Below, one piece after another: positions 54,159-60,914 of a stretch of 64,000 nt of DNA. The stretch is taken from NCBI GenBank assembly GCA_963589785.1, contig CAVAMJ010000006.1, positions 1 to 64,000 on the forward strand, in the 5' to 3' direction. The stretch comes from SIG603 sp963589785. GTDB lineage: Bacteria; Bacillota; Clostridia; Oscillospirales; Acutalibacteraceae. The translations under genes and the position numbers were made by a program. The notes beneath the pieces were generated by a model that searched no databases, had not been told where the DNA came from, and worked only from the letters and a program-made list of their open reading frames with translations. Numbering within the stretch: the first letter of the stretch is position 1; the number at the start of each line of letters is the position of its first letter.

Positions 54159-54647
54159 TTATCCGAAAATTTCCTTAGCTTTCTTTGCGAACTTCTCGCC
54201 GAGTGCCTCAAGAACCTCTGCCTTGTCCTCAAGCTTAGCCTCCTTGACAAAAGCGTTTGCTCCAAGGTGTGTGAACGGCACGCCGTGTTTTGTTCCACCG
54301 GAATAGACCATCATGCCCGCTGTAATCATGTAGTTATTGAGATTCTGAATAACTATCTCTGTGCCTCCGTGAGAGAAATTACCTGTTGCATAAGCGCAGC
54401 CGAGCTTATCTGCAAAGTTGATTCCCGATGTATGAAGGAACTTGAGCATCTGCCAAGAAAGATCTGCGTAGTAGCTTGGTGCGCCCATTGCAACACCGAC
54501 TACATCCTCAAAGTCCTCTGCCTTAGCCTCGTCTATTGAAATCATCTTGACCTCGATTCCCTCGACCTTCTCCATACCGGCTTTGACATATTCACCGGCT
54601 CTTTTTGTATTACCTGTTACGGAATGATAAAGTACTGCAAGTTTCAT
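54159..54647 (-). CDS. Flavodoxin family protein
   Basis: 162 residues. The FMN phosphate loop is YHSVTGNTKRAG at the N-terminus, followed by the flavodoxin-like alpha/beta order and GAPSYYADLSWQMLKFL. Loops near the flavin (AYATGNFSHGGTEI) resemble the WrbA/NADPH-dependent FMN reductase branch more than short electron-carrier flavodoxins. It is likely an NAD(P)H-dependent oxidoreductase. It is divergent from an HxlR regulator with a palindrome between them (54731-54746), so expression is probably induced by a small electrophile or quinone. Confidence 0.85.
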   Translation of the reverse strand: MKLAVLYHSVTGNTKRAGEYVKAGMEKVEGIEVKMISIDEAKAEDFEDVVGVAMGAPSYYADLSWQMLKFLHTSGINFADKLGCAYATGNFSHGGTEIVIQNLNNYMITAGMMVYSGGTKHGVPFTHLGANAFVKEAKLEDKAEVLEALGEKFAKKAKEIFG

Positions 54648-54730
54648 AATACTTTGCTCCTTTCTTAAATTTAACTATACTTTAGCAATCCGGAGTGATA
54701 ATATCAAGTACATAAATCTATTTTTAGTCG

Positions 54731-54746
54731 CTAAATATTTATTTAG
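54731..54746. promoter_or_regulatory. Candidate HxlR operator palindrome (second)
   Basis: CTAAAT-ATTT-ATTTAG, a perfect 6-4-6 inverted repeat between the divergent flavodoxin and HxlR genes. The same arm and spacer lengths occur at the other HxlR gene (6004-6019). Confidence 0.5.
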
Positions 54747-54772
54747 TATTGTATCTTTACGTTAGGAAAAAT

Positions 54773-55177
54773 ATGTACGAGAAGAAAACAGAAGAAACAA
54801 GATGCCATGTTGAACGCAAATTCAGCCTTTTTGACGGCAAATGGAATATCATGATAATCTGCGCCATGCAGGACGAAGAAAGCATCCGCTTTTCAAAGCT
54901 TAAAAGCCGACTGCCGAATATAAGCGATATGACTCTCTCAAATGCGCTGAAAAATCTTACCGATAACGGCATTATCGAAAGATTTGCTTACAACGAAATT
55001 CCTCCGAGGGTGGAATATCGCCTGAGTGAAAAAGGAAAATCCCTAATCCCGTCTATAAGGGGTATTTGCTTGTGGTCGTATAACTGTGAAAACAAAGAGC
55101 ACAGCGAAATTATGAAGCACTGCTGGAAATTTCTTGAAAAGCAAAACAGCGAAGACACTAAGTCGGACAAAAACTAA
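54773..55177 (+). CDS. HxlR-family winged-helix regulator (second)
   Basis: 134 residues from ATG 54773, preceded by TTAGGAAAAAT. HxlR pattern: RCHVERKFSLFDGKWNIMIICAM (cysteine, then GKW), RFSKLKSRLPNISDMTLSNALK, and the wing PRVEYRLSEKGK. The N-terminal Cys may sense oxidants or electrophiles. It is divergent from the flavodoxin-like gene and very likely its repressor or activator. This is the second HxlR gene in the window; the two are only distantly similar. Confidence 0.9.
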   Translation: MYEKKTEETRCHVERKFSLFDGKWNIMIICAMQDEESIRFSKLKSRLPNISDMTLSNALKNLTDNGIIERFAYNEIPPRVEYRLSEKGKSLIPSIRGICLWSYNCENKEHSEIMKHCWKFLEKQNSEDTKSDKN

Positions 55178-55389
55178 ATATCTAAAGTGCAAGATTTAAA
55201 GATTTCGCCTTTAACGAAATTGTCAAATTTACAAAAGTGCAATATTTTGTTACAAAGCATTCAATTAGTCGATTGAATATCCTCTTAATATGGTTTATAA
55301 TTTTTGTGTGATTATTTAACATATAATAAATCAGAATCTATCAAATTAATATAAATATGTAACAAATAAAATGACGGAGGATTTTTCAA

Positions 55390-56646
55390 ATGGTAAAGAA
55401 ATATCGCACTATAGCAGAGACTCTCGAATGGGGTCCCGTTGTAACAAAGGTTATTCTCGAAACAGGCAAAATGCCGATCACGGCAAAGGTTAAGCCCGAG
55501 GAATTCACGGTAAACGTCCAGAAGACAGCAAATCTTGACAAAAACTTCGAGTGGCCGCTTTTCATGGGTCAGAAGCTTGACGATATGATGAACGGCACAA
55601 GAAAGGTAACAGCCGCTTATGTCTCTGACGAAGACGGCAACAAAAAGCGCGGCGGAAAATTCGTCACTCTCGAGCTTGAGTGCGACCCCACAAAATATAT
55701 CGGATATGTAATCACATTTAACGGACAGTTCAATATTCCTGTTGACTACACCTACTATGTATCAAGCACTAACTCTGCGCTTAAAAATGATATTTACTGC
55801 ATAAACGACGGTGCAAAGTGGCTTTACAGCGATGATGTCACAGAGGCTATTGACGAAAAAGTCTCCCCTAAGCTTAAGTATGTCTATTACTTCCCGGAGC
55901 TTGAGGAAAACGAGAAAATCCCGCTTGTTATCTGGCTTCACGGCGCAGGCGAGGGCGGTGATAATCCGAGAATTCCGATCAACTCAAACCAGGTAATCAA
56001 CTTCATGAAGCCGTGGGCACAGGAAATCTTCGGCGGAAAGCTTGCGCTTTTTGCTCCGCAGTGCCCGACTATGTGGATGGATGACGGTTCAGGCGAATAC
56101 ACAAAAGACGGCTCAACATGCTATCTTCGTGCGGTAGATACTCTCATCGGTCACTTCATCGAGGAGAACAAAGACAAAATCGACGAGTCAAGAGTTTATA
56201 TCGGCGGCGACTCAAACGGCGGCTTCATGACCATGAAGCAAATTATTTTGAACACAGAGAGATACGCGGCGGCTTTCCCGGTCTGCGAGGCTCTTCTTGA
56301 TTCCACAATTACAGATGAGGACATCGAGAAGATTAAGAACCTTCCGATTTGGTTCACTCACGCAAAGGACGATCCCGTAGTCGACCCGAACCTCTACCCT
56401 GTTCCGACCTACAATCGTCTCATCGAGGCCGGCGCTGAAAATTGCCACTTCACCTACTGGGATACTATCGAGGATCTCACAGGACTTTATAAGGTCGACG
56501 GCAAGCCATACAAATACATCGGTCACTTCGCTTGGGTTCCTATGCTCGACAACGAGTGCAAGCTTGATTTTGACGGTGAGCCCGTTCTTCTGGACGGAAA
56601 GCCTACTACAATCATGCAGTGGATTGCCGCTCAGAAAAAGAACTGA
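55390..56646 (+). CDS. Alpha/beta-hydrolase esterase with N-terminal beta domain
   Basis: 418 residues, no signal peptide. Residues about 1-140 are beta-rich and Ig-like. Residues 155-418 form an alpha/beta hydrolase of the LpqC/feruloyl-esterase/PHB-depolymerase type: oxyanion loop VIWLHGAGEGG, nucleophile in GGDSNGGFMT, acid in HAKDDPVVDP, and His in YIGHFAWV. The triad is complete. It is cytoplasmic unless exported by another route, which is unusual for an esterase acting on plant material. It may deacylate imported oligosaccharides or other esters. GGAGG precedes ATG. Monocistronic. Confidence 0.85.
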   Translation: MVKKYRTIAETLEWGPVVTKVILETGKMPITAKVKPEEFTVNVQKTANLDKNFEWPLFMGQKLDDMMNGTRKVTAAYVSDEDGNKKRGGKFVTLELECDPTKYIGYVITFNGQFNIPVDYTYYVSSTNSALKNDIYCINDGAKWLYSDDVTEAIDEKVSPKLKYVYYFPELEENEKIPLVIWLHGAGEGGDNPRIPINSNQVINFMKPWAQEIFGGKLALFAPQCPTMWMDDGSGEYTKDGSTCYLRAVDTLIGHFIEENKDKIDESRVYIGGDSNGGFMTMKQIILNTERYAAAFPVCEALLDSTITDEDIEKIKNLPIWFTHAKDDPVVDPNLYPVPTYNRLIEAGAENCHFTYWDTIEDLTGLYKVDGKPYKYIGHFAWVPMLDNECKLDFDGEPVLLDGKPTTIMQWIAAQKKN

Positions 56647-56666
56647 TAAATTACTCAAGCTGTTTC

Positions 56667-56706
56667 AAGGCAGAAATCGAGAGAATCGGTTTCTGCCTTT
56701 TCTCTT
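56667..56706 (+). terminator. Terminator of the esterase gene
   Basis: AAGGCAGAAA / TTTCTGCCTT followed by a T-rich run. Confidence 0.88.
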
Positions 56707-56839
56707 TTTTATCAATTTGTAAACAATTGTAAATTATCTATAAATATTATCGCTTAAGGTTTGATATTTGATTTTTTTGATAGTAAAATATTTAATTAGA
56801 ATAAGGTTTAAGTATACCTATTGGAAGGAGTTTTCCGAT

Positions 56840-57862
56840 ATGTCAAAATATAAAGGAATACCTTGTCCCGTGTGTAACAAGGAATTTAACGACAGCGATG
56901 ATATCGTAGTTTGCCCCGATTGCGGAGCACCGTACCACAGAAGCTGTTATAACGAAAAGGGTGCTTGCATTTTCGACAATCTGCACGCAGAGCACAAAGA
57001 CTGGCAAATGCCAAAGATAAATAACGAAGCTGAGTACGAGATAAAGGACGTCGAATGTCCGAGATGCGGCACTCTCAATACTCACAGTGCTGTTTTCTGC
57101 AACCGCTGCGGTCTGCCGCTCGGCACTTCAACAGACACAAACCACAACCCATATCAGAACTACTACAATTCTGCAAACGGTTCTAATAACGGCTCTGTTA
57201 ACGGTATGGGCGGAATGTACAGAATGTTCGACCCCATGGGCGGCGTCAATCCCACGGAATCAATGGCAGATGACGTCTCTTACGGCGAGGTCTCAAAAAT
57301 CGTTCAGCAGAACACGATATATTATATTCCCACCTTCAAGCGAATTCGTGACATAAACTCAAGCCGATTTAATTTTGCGGCGTTTCTCTTCACGGGCGGC
57401 TGGATGCTTTACAGAAAAATGTACAAGCAGGGAATTATCGCTACGGTGATTTGGCTTGTTCTATACCTAAGCCGTGCGCTGGTCTCGCTTCTTTTTATCT
57501 CACCGAAACTTAACAGCATAAGCAACTCTTTGAGCTCAGACTCATACAGCACAGAGCTTTACCGAAGACTCACCGACCTTATGCAGACGGACGAAAAGTT
57601 TTTCCTTGCAAGCTTAGCCGTATCCGCTCTCACAATATGCATAATCGTATTTATGATTATCTGCGGAGTGAAGGCTAACAAAATGTACATGAAGCACTGC
57701 GAAACTACTATCCGTGAGGCAAGATCTCAGGCTAAAGACGGCAACGGAATAGACAGAAGCATCTATGAGGACGCTATCACCCTAAGAGGCGGCACAAACA
57801 CAATCGTAGCTGTAATCCTCATGATAGGCTACATGATATTAAGCTGTATCACAGCGGGCTAA
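56840..57862 (+). CDS. RING-like zinc finger membrane protein with DUF2628 region
   Basis: 340 residues from the ATG at 56840 (GGAAGGAG upstream). The N-terminus is a prokaryotic RING-like domain (CPVCNKEF...CPDCGAPYHRSCY...C), followed by a zinc ribbon (CPRCGTLNTHSAVFCNRCGLPL). An Asn/Gly-rich linker follows. Then the DUF2628 motif (SRFNFAAFLFTGGWMLYRKMYKQG) leads into three membrane helices, about 210-335. Eukaryote-type E3 activity should not be inferred; these fingers usually act as assembly or binding modules in bacterial membrane proteins. Function unknown. The zinc ligands are complete. Confidence 0.8.
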   Translation: MSKYKGIPCPVCNKEFNDSDDIVVCPDCGAPYHRSCYNEKGACIFDNLHAEHKDWQMPKINNEAEYEIKDVECPRCGTLNTHSAVFCNRCGLPLGTSTDTNHNPYQNYYNSANGSNNGSVNGMGGMYRMFDPMGGVNPTESMADDVSYGEVSKIVQQNTIYYIPTFKRIRDINSSRFNFAAFLFTGGWMLYRKMYKQGIIATVIWLVLYLSRALVSLLFISPKLNSISNSLSSDSYSTELYRRLTDLMQTDEKFFLASLAVSALTICIIVFMIICGVKANKMYMKHCETTIREARSQAKDGNGIDRSIYEDAITLRGGTNTIVAVILMIGYMILSCITAG

Positions 57863-57870
57863 AGACTATA

Positions 57871-57904
57871 AAAGCATCGGTTTTCACTCCGATGCTTTCT
57901 TTTT
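57871..57904 (+). terminator. Terminator of the RING/DUF2628 gene
   Basis: AAAGCATCGG / CCGATGCTTT followed by CTTTTT. Confidence 0.88.
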
Positions 57905-57975
57905 ATCACAAATTATCACAAATTTTGTCCGTCAAAATCAACAATAAAGCTTAGCTTTAAAACGATTAATTTTCC

Positions 57976-58003
57976 TTGACATTTAGGAAAAAATTGATAT
58001 AAT
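57976..58003 (+). promoter_or_regulatory. Promoter of the rpsF-ssb-rpsR operon
   Basis: TTGACA (57976-57981), 16-bp spacer, TATAAT (57998-58003): a near-perfect sigma-A promoter, giving a leader of about 95 nt. Confidence 0.88.
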
Positions 58004-58015
58004 ACTTGTGTTAGT

Positions 58016-58090
58016 TGTGTGAATTCACACTGACAAATAGGAAATTTTAAAATCCTTGCTCCGATTTTTTCGGGGCCACAAGACCAGAAG
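58016..58090 (+). promoter_or_regulatory. Candidate S6:S18 ribosomal protein leader
   Basis: The rpsF leader contains a GTGTGAATTCACAC hairpin (about 58016-58029) and, just before the ribosome site, GCTCCGA-TTTTT-TCGGGGC (58058-58077) followed by CACAAGACC. In many bacteria the S6:S18 complex represses this operon by binding a leader hairpin with a bulged CCG. The placement and CCG are right, but I cannot fold or compare it here. Confidence 0.4.
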
Positions 58091-58104
58091 GAGGTGCAAT
58101 ACAA

Positions 58105-58482
58105 ATGGCAGATATCATTAATTCTTATGAGACAATCGTTGTTGTTTCAGCTAAGAACGGTGAGGAGGCTGCTCAGGAGGTTGTAGAGCGTGTTAAGGGA
58201 GTTATTTCTCAGCACGGTACTCTTGAGAGCGTTGATTCATGGGGCAAGCGCAGACTCGCTTATCCTATCGAGAAGCAGGCTGAAGGCTACTACACCCTCA
58301 TCAACTTCAAGTCAACACCTGACTTTACAGCTGAGCTCGACCGTCGTTATCAGATCAATGACCAGATTCTTCGTACAATCATCGTTAAGAAGGATCCTCG
58401 TCACATGACAACAAAGAAGGCAGAGTCTAAGCCGACAGTTGATGTCGAGGCTATTGCTGTCGAGTCCGCTATCGAAGCTTAA
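58105..58482 (+). CDS. rpsF: 30S ribosomal protein S6
   Basis: 125 residues with the S6 pattern: SYETIVVVSAKNGEEAAQ, WGKRRLAYPIEKQAEGYYTLINF, LDRRYQINDQILRTIIVKKD. The C-terminal 25 residues are an acidic/alanine extension. First gene of the conserved rpsF-ssb-rpsR operon. GGAGG precedes the ATG. S6 and S18 bind the platform of the small subunit together. Confidence 0.97.
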   Translation: MADIINSYETIVVVSAKNGEEAAQEVVERVKGVISQHGTLESVDSWGKRRLAYPIEKQAEGYYTLINFKSTPDFTAELDRRYQINDQILRTIIVKKDPRHMTTKKAESKPTVDVEAIAVESAIEA

Positions 58483-58553
58483 GTTTAAGCTTCAAAACCA
58501 ATTATACGAATAATACGTAAGACGAGATGAATTAACGAATAGAGGTATTTATT

Positions 58554-59108
58554 ATGTTGAATGTAGCAGTTATAATGGGACGTTTAGTTGCAGATCCGGA
58601 GCTTCGCACAACTCCGAACGGTATTTCAGTGACAAGCTTCACGGTTGCCGTCGAGCGTGACTATGTGACTTCAGGACAGCAGCGTCAGGCAGATTTCATC
58701 GATGTCGTTGCATGGAGAAAAACAGCAGAGTTTGTTTCCAAGTATTTCCACAAGGGTTCTATGATTGCGATTCAGGGTTCTATCCAGACTCGTATGTATG
58801 AGGACAAAAACGGAAATAAGCGCAAGGCAGTTGAGATTGTTGCGGATTCCGTATCGTTCACAGGCTCCAAGAGCGAGAGCGGCACAGGAAATTTTGGCAA
58901 CAATAACAGCAATAATTATGGCGGCGGTTACGGTGATAACGGCGGCTATAATAACAGCTATGGAAACAGCTACGGAAATAACAACTCATACAACAATAAT
59001 TCTTACCAGCATTCATCTCAGCCGTCAGCCGCACCGATTTATTCCAGCGGAAGTGACAATGACTTCCAGGATATGTCCGATATGCGTGATGACGACCTAC
59101 CATTCTGA
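58554..59108 (+). CDS. ssb: Single-stranded DNA-binding protein
   Basis: 184 residues. OB-fold (1-110) with NVAVIMGRLVADPELR, the aromatic stacking region, and GNKRKAVEIVADSVSF. A long Gly/Asn/Tyr-rich flexible linker follows (about 112-170), and the acidic tip MRDDDLPF at the end recruits repair and replication partners. Between rpsF and rpsR, the standard location. Confidence 0.97.
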   Translation: MLNVAVIMGRLVADPELRTTPNGISVTSFTVAVERDYVTSGQQRQADFIDVVAWRKTAEFVSKYFHKGSMIAIQGSIQTRMYEDKNGNKRKAVEIVADSVSFTGSKSESGTGNFGNNNSNNYGGGYGDNGGYNNSYGNSYGNNNSYNNNSYQHSSQPSAAPIYSSGSDNDFQDMSDMRDDDLPF

Positions 59109-59132
59109 TAATCTCGCAAAGGAGGTAAAACA

Positions 59133-59381
59133 ATGCCTGAGAGACCAGAGAGAAATTCTCGCCCTTCTCGCAAGCCACGCCGTAAGGTTTGTGCATTCTG
59201 CGTAGATAAGGCTGATTATATCGATTATAAGGATGTTGCTAAGCTTCGCCGTTATATCTCTGAGCGTGGAAAGATTCTTCCTCGCCGTGTAACAGGAACT
59301 TGTGCAGCTCATCAGCGTATGTTGACTGTTGCTCTTAAGAGAGCTCGTCAGATCGCTCTTCTTCCTTACACAACAGACTGA
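59133..59381 (+). CDS. rpsR: 30S ribosomal protein S18
   Basis: 82 residues. Basic start (RPERNSRPSRKPRRKVCAFC), then YKDVAKLRRYISERGKILPRRVTGTCAAHQR, the S18 signature. Two cysteines near the N-terminus (CAFC, with a third in GTC) are those of the zinc-containing S18 form. Last gene of the operon, with GGAGG upstream and a terminator after it. Confidence 0.97.
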   Translation: MPERPERNSRPSRKPRRKVCAFCVDKADYIDYKDVAKLRRYISERGKILPRRVTGTCAAHQRMLTVALKRARQIALLPYTTD

Positions 59382-59393
59382 TTTTAGTCTTAC

Positions 59394-59422
59394 AAGCGGT
59401 TGCTTATGCAGCCGCTTTTTTA
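59394..59422 (+). terminator. Terminator of the rpsF operon
   Basis: AAGCGG / CCGCTT with T6. Confidence 0.85.
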
Positions 59423-59441
59423 TTTTGAAATAAACTAATAA

Positions 59442-59478
59442 AACACAGCTAATCTTTTTGTGATTAGCTGTTTTTTTA
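59442..59478 (-). terminator. Terminator of the flavin electron-transfer operon
   Basis: ACAGCTAATC / GATTAGCTGT with T-tracts on both sides, ending the minus-strand operon that stops at 59492. Confidence 0.9.
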
Positions 59479-59491
59479 CATTTTGATTTAT

Positions 59492-60418
59492 TTAATTTGC
59501 GATAAGCACGATAACAAGCAGAAGTGCCGCTCTGATTAAATCGGGCACAAGCTCATTTCCCTTTAGCTTACCGAAAACTGTGGAGAGATTTCCCCTCGGA
59601 CAAATGCCCGAGCATCTTGAACAGCGAATACATTCGCCCTCTCTCATGGTGCCGTCGTCCATTTTGATGTTGACGGGGCAATTCATCTTACAAGCGTTGC
59701 ACTTAGCGGGACAATTCTCCTTGTTTCTCTTGAGAGCAAAGAACGGAATGTTGGGAAGCAGTGAGAATATCGCACCCATTGGGCAAAGAAACTGGCAGAA
59801 AAATCTTTCCTTAAATGCCATTCCGATGATAATCAAAATAAGAAGAACAAGAGCAAGCTTGTAGCCGCCTAATGAAAATCTAAGGTTTCTCAGCATGGAG
59901 AAAACTGTCCACGGACTGTTTTTTCCGATGATAACTGCGCCCTCCTTGCTCCAGAAGCAAAGAAGTACAATTATTAGAAGAACAACATACTTGCCATATG
60001 AGCAAATTCTGATTGCCTTTTCGCTCATCTTAGGAAGCTTTTTCTTTAGCTTTGTCTGAACGAACTGAGAAAATTTATAGACCCAGTCGCCCAGTGCTCC
60101 GAACGCACAAGCCCAGCCGCAGAAATATCTTCCGAAAAGCACGGTGAAACCGCATACGCAAAGAAGCTGAACAGCAAATCCCGTCATGGAGAGCGGATTG
60201 CCCTGTCCGATGCTTGTTACAGCATTCTTAATCGCTGTGAACGCAGAAGCATAAATTGACGGAGCAAAAATGAAGAATATGACCTGAACTCCTATTCGCA
60301 CCCACTCCTGAATTTTTCTCTTCTTCATTGCGGGGCTCATTTTCTTCTTGGGCGGCTTTTTCTTTTCCGTCTCGCTTGCCGCAGTAACCTTGTTTAGGCT
60401 TTTATCCATATTATCCAT
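59492..60418 (-). CDS. NapH/NosR-type 4Fe-4S membrane protein
   Basis: 308 residues. A charged N-terminus (KKPPKKKMSPAMKKR) is followed by about four to five membrane helices. Cytoplasm-facing cysteine motifs of the NapH/NosR kind are FCGWACAFGAL and FCQFLCPMGAI. At the C-terminal side are two classic [4Fe-4S] motifs (CPAKCNACKMNCP and CIRCSRCSGICP), and one more helix ends the protein. It should pass electrons through the membrane between a quinol or ferredoxin and an extracytoplasmic flavin carrier. It is the last gene of the operon, overlapping the one-domain FMN protein by 1 bp. Direction and partner are inferred. Confidence 0.88.
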   Translation of the reverse strand: MDNMDKSLNKVTAASETEKKKPPKKKMSPAMKKRKIQEWVRIGVQVIFFIFAPSIYASAFTAIKNAVTSIGQGNPLSMTGFAVQLLCVCGFTVLFGRYFCGWACAFGALGDWVYKFSQFVQTKLKKKLPKMSEKAIRICSYGKYVVLLIIVLLCFWSKEGAVIIGKNSPWTVFSMLRNLRFSLGGYKLALVLLILIIIGMAFKERFFCQFLCPMGAIFSLLPNIPFFALKRNKENCPAKCNACKMNCPVNIKMDDGTMREGECIRCSRCSGICPRGNLSTVFGKLKGNELVPDLIRAALLLVIVLIAN

Positions 60419-60897
60419 CAGTTCTTAGCCTCCTCAAGTGCGGCATTTACTGCCCCGATTATTCCTGTTGACGAGAATGTCGCTCCCGACACTGTGTCCA
60501 CTCCGTCGGTCGAGCCGTTTGCGATAATCGTATCAACAACAGCGACTGCCGTATTAAAATATGCATCGTCCTCTCCGCTGTGGTCGAGTACCTCAAGGGC
60601 GGTGATTTTATCGTTTTCGACTGTTACTTCTACGGTAATATCTCCGCCGAAGCCCATAGACGAGCCCTGATATTTGCCGTCCTTATACTTTAAATCAACC
60701 TCTGTGCTCTTGCCCTCAAAAGCCGCCTTAGCCTCAGCTATTTGCTTGTCGTATTCCTTTTGAAGCGCATCCGCCTCAGACTGCTCGCTGTCGTGAGCCG
60801 CAATCAATTCGGCTCTCGAATTCGCCTTTACCTGATAGCAAAAGAGAATTCCGACAACAAGGAAAAGACAAACCGTCTTAGCTATTAATCCTTTCAT
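60418..60897 (-). CDS. Membrane-anchored one-domain FMN-binding protein
   Basis: 159 residues: a membrane anchor (about 5-23), a helical stalk (26-62), then one FMN-binding domain (65-157) related to RnfG/NqrC. The flavinylation motif is DTVSGAT, and the acceptor should be Thr140, to which ApbE would attach FMN by a phosphoester bond. It lies outside the membrane, next to the 4Fe-4S protein, and may receive electrons first before the larger seven-domain protein. Separated by 17 bp from the latter's stop. Confidence 0.88.
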   Translation of the reverse strand: MKGLIAKTVCLFLVVGILFCYQVKANSRAELIAAHDSEQSEADALQKEYDKQIAEAKAAFEGKSTEVDLKYKDGKYQGSSMGFGGDITVEVTVENDKITALEVLDHSGEDDAYFNTAVAVVDTIIANGSTDGVDTVSGATFSSTGIIGAVNAALEEAKN

Positions 60898-60914
60898 TAG
60901 TTTCCTCCTTAGCT

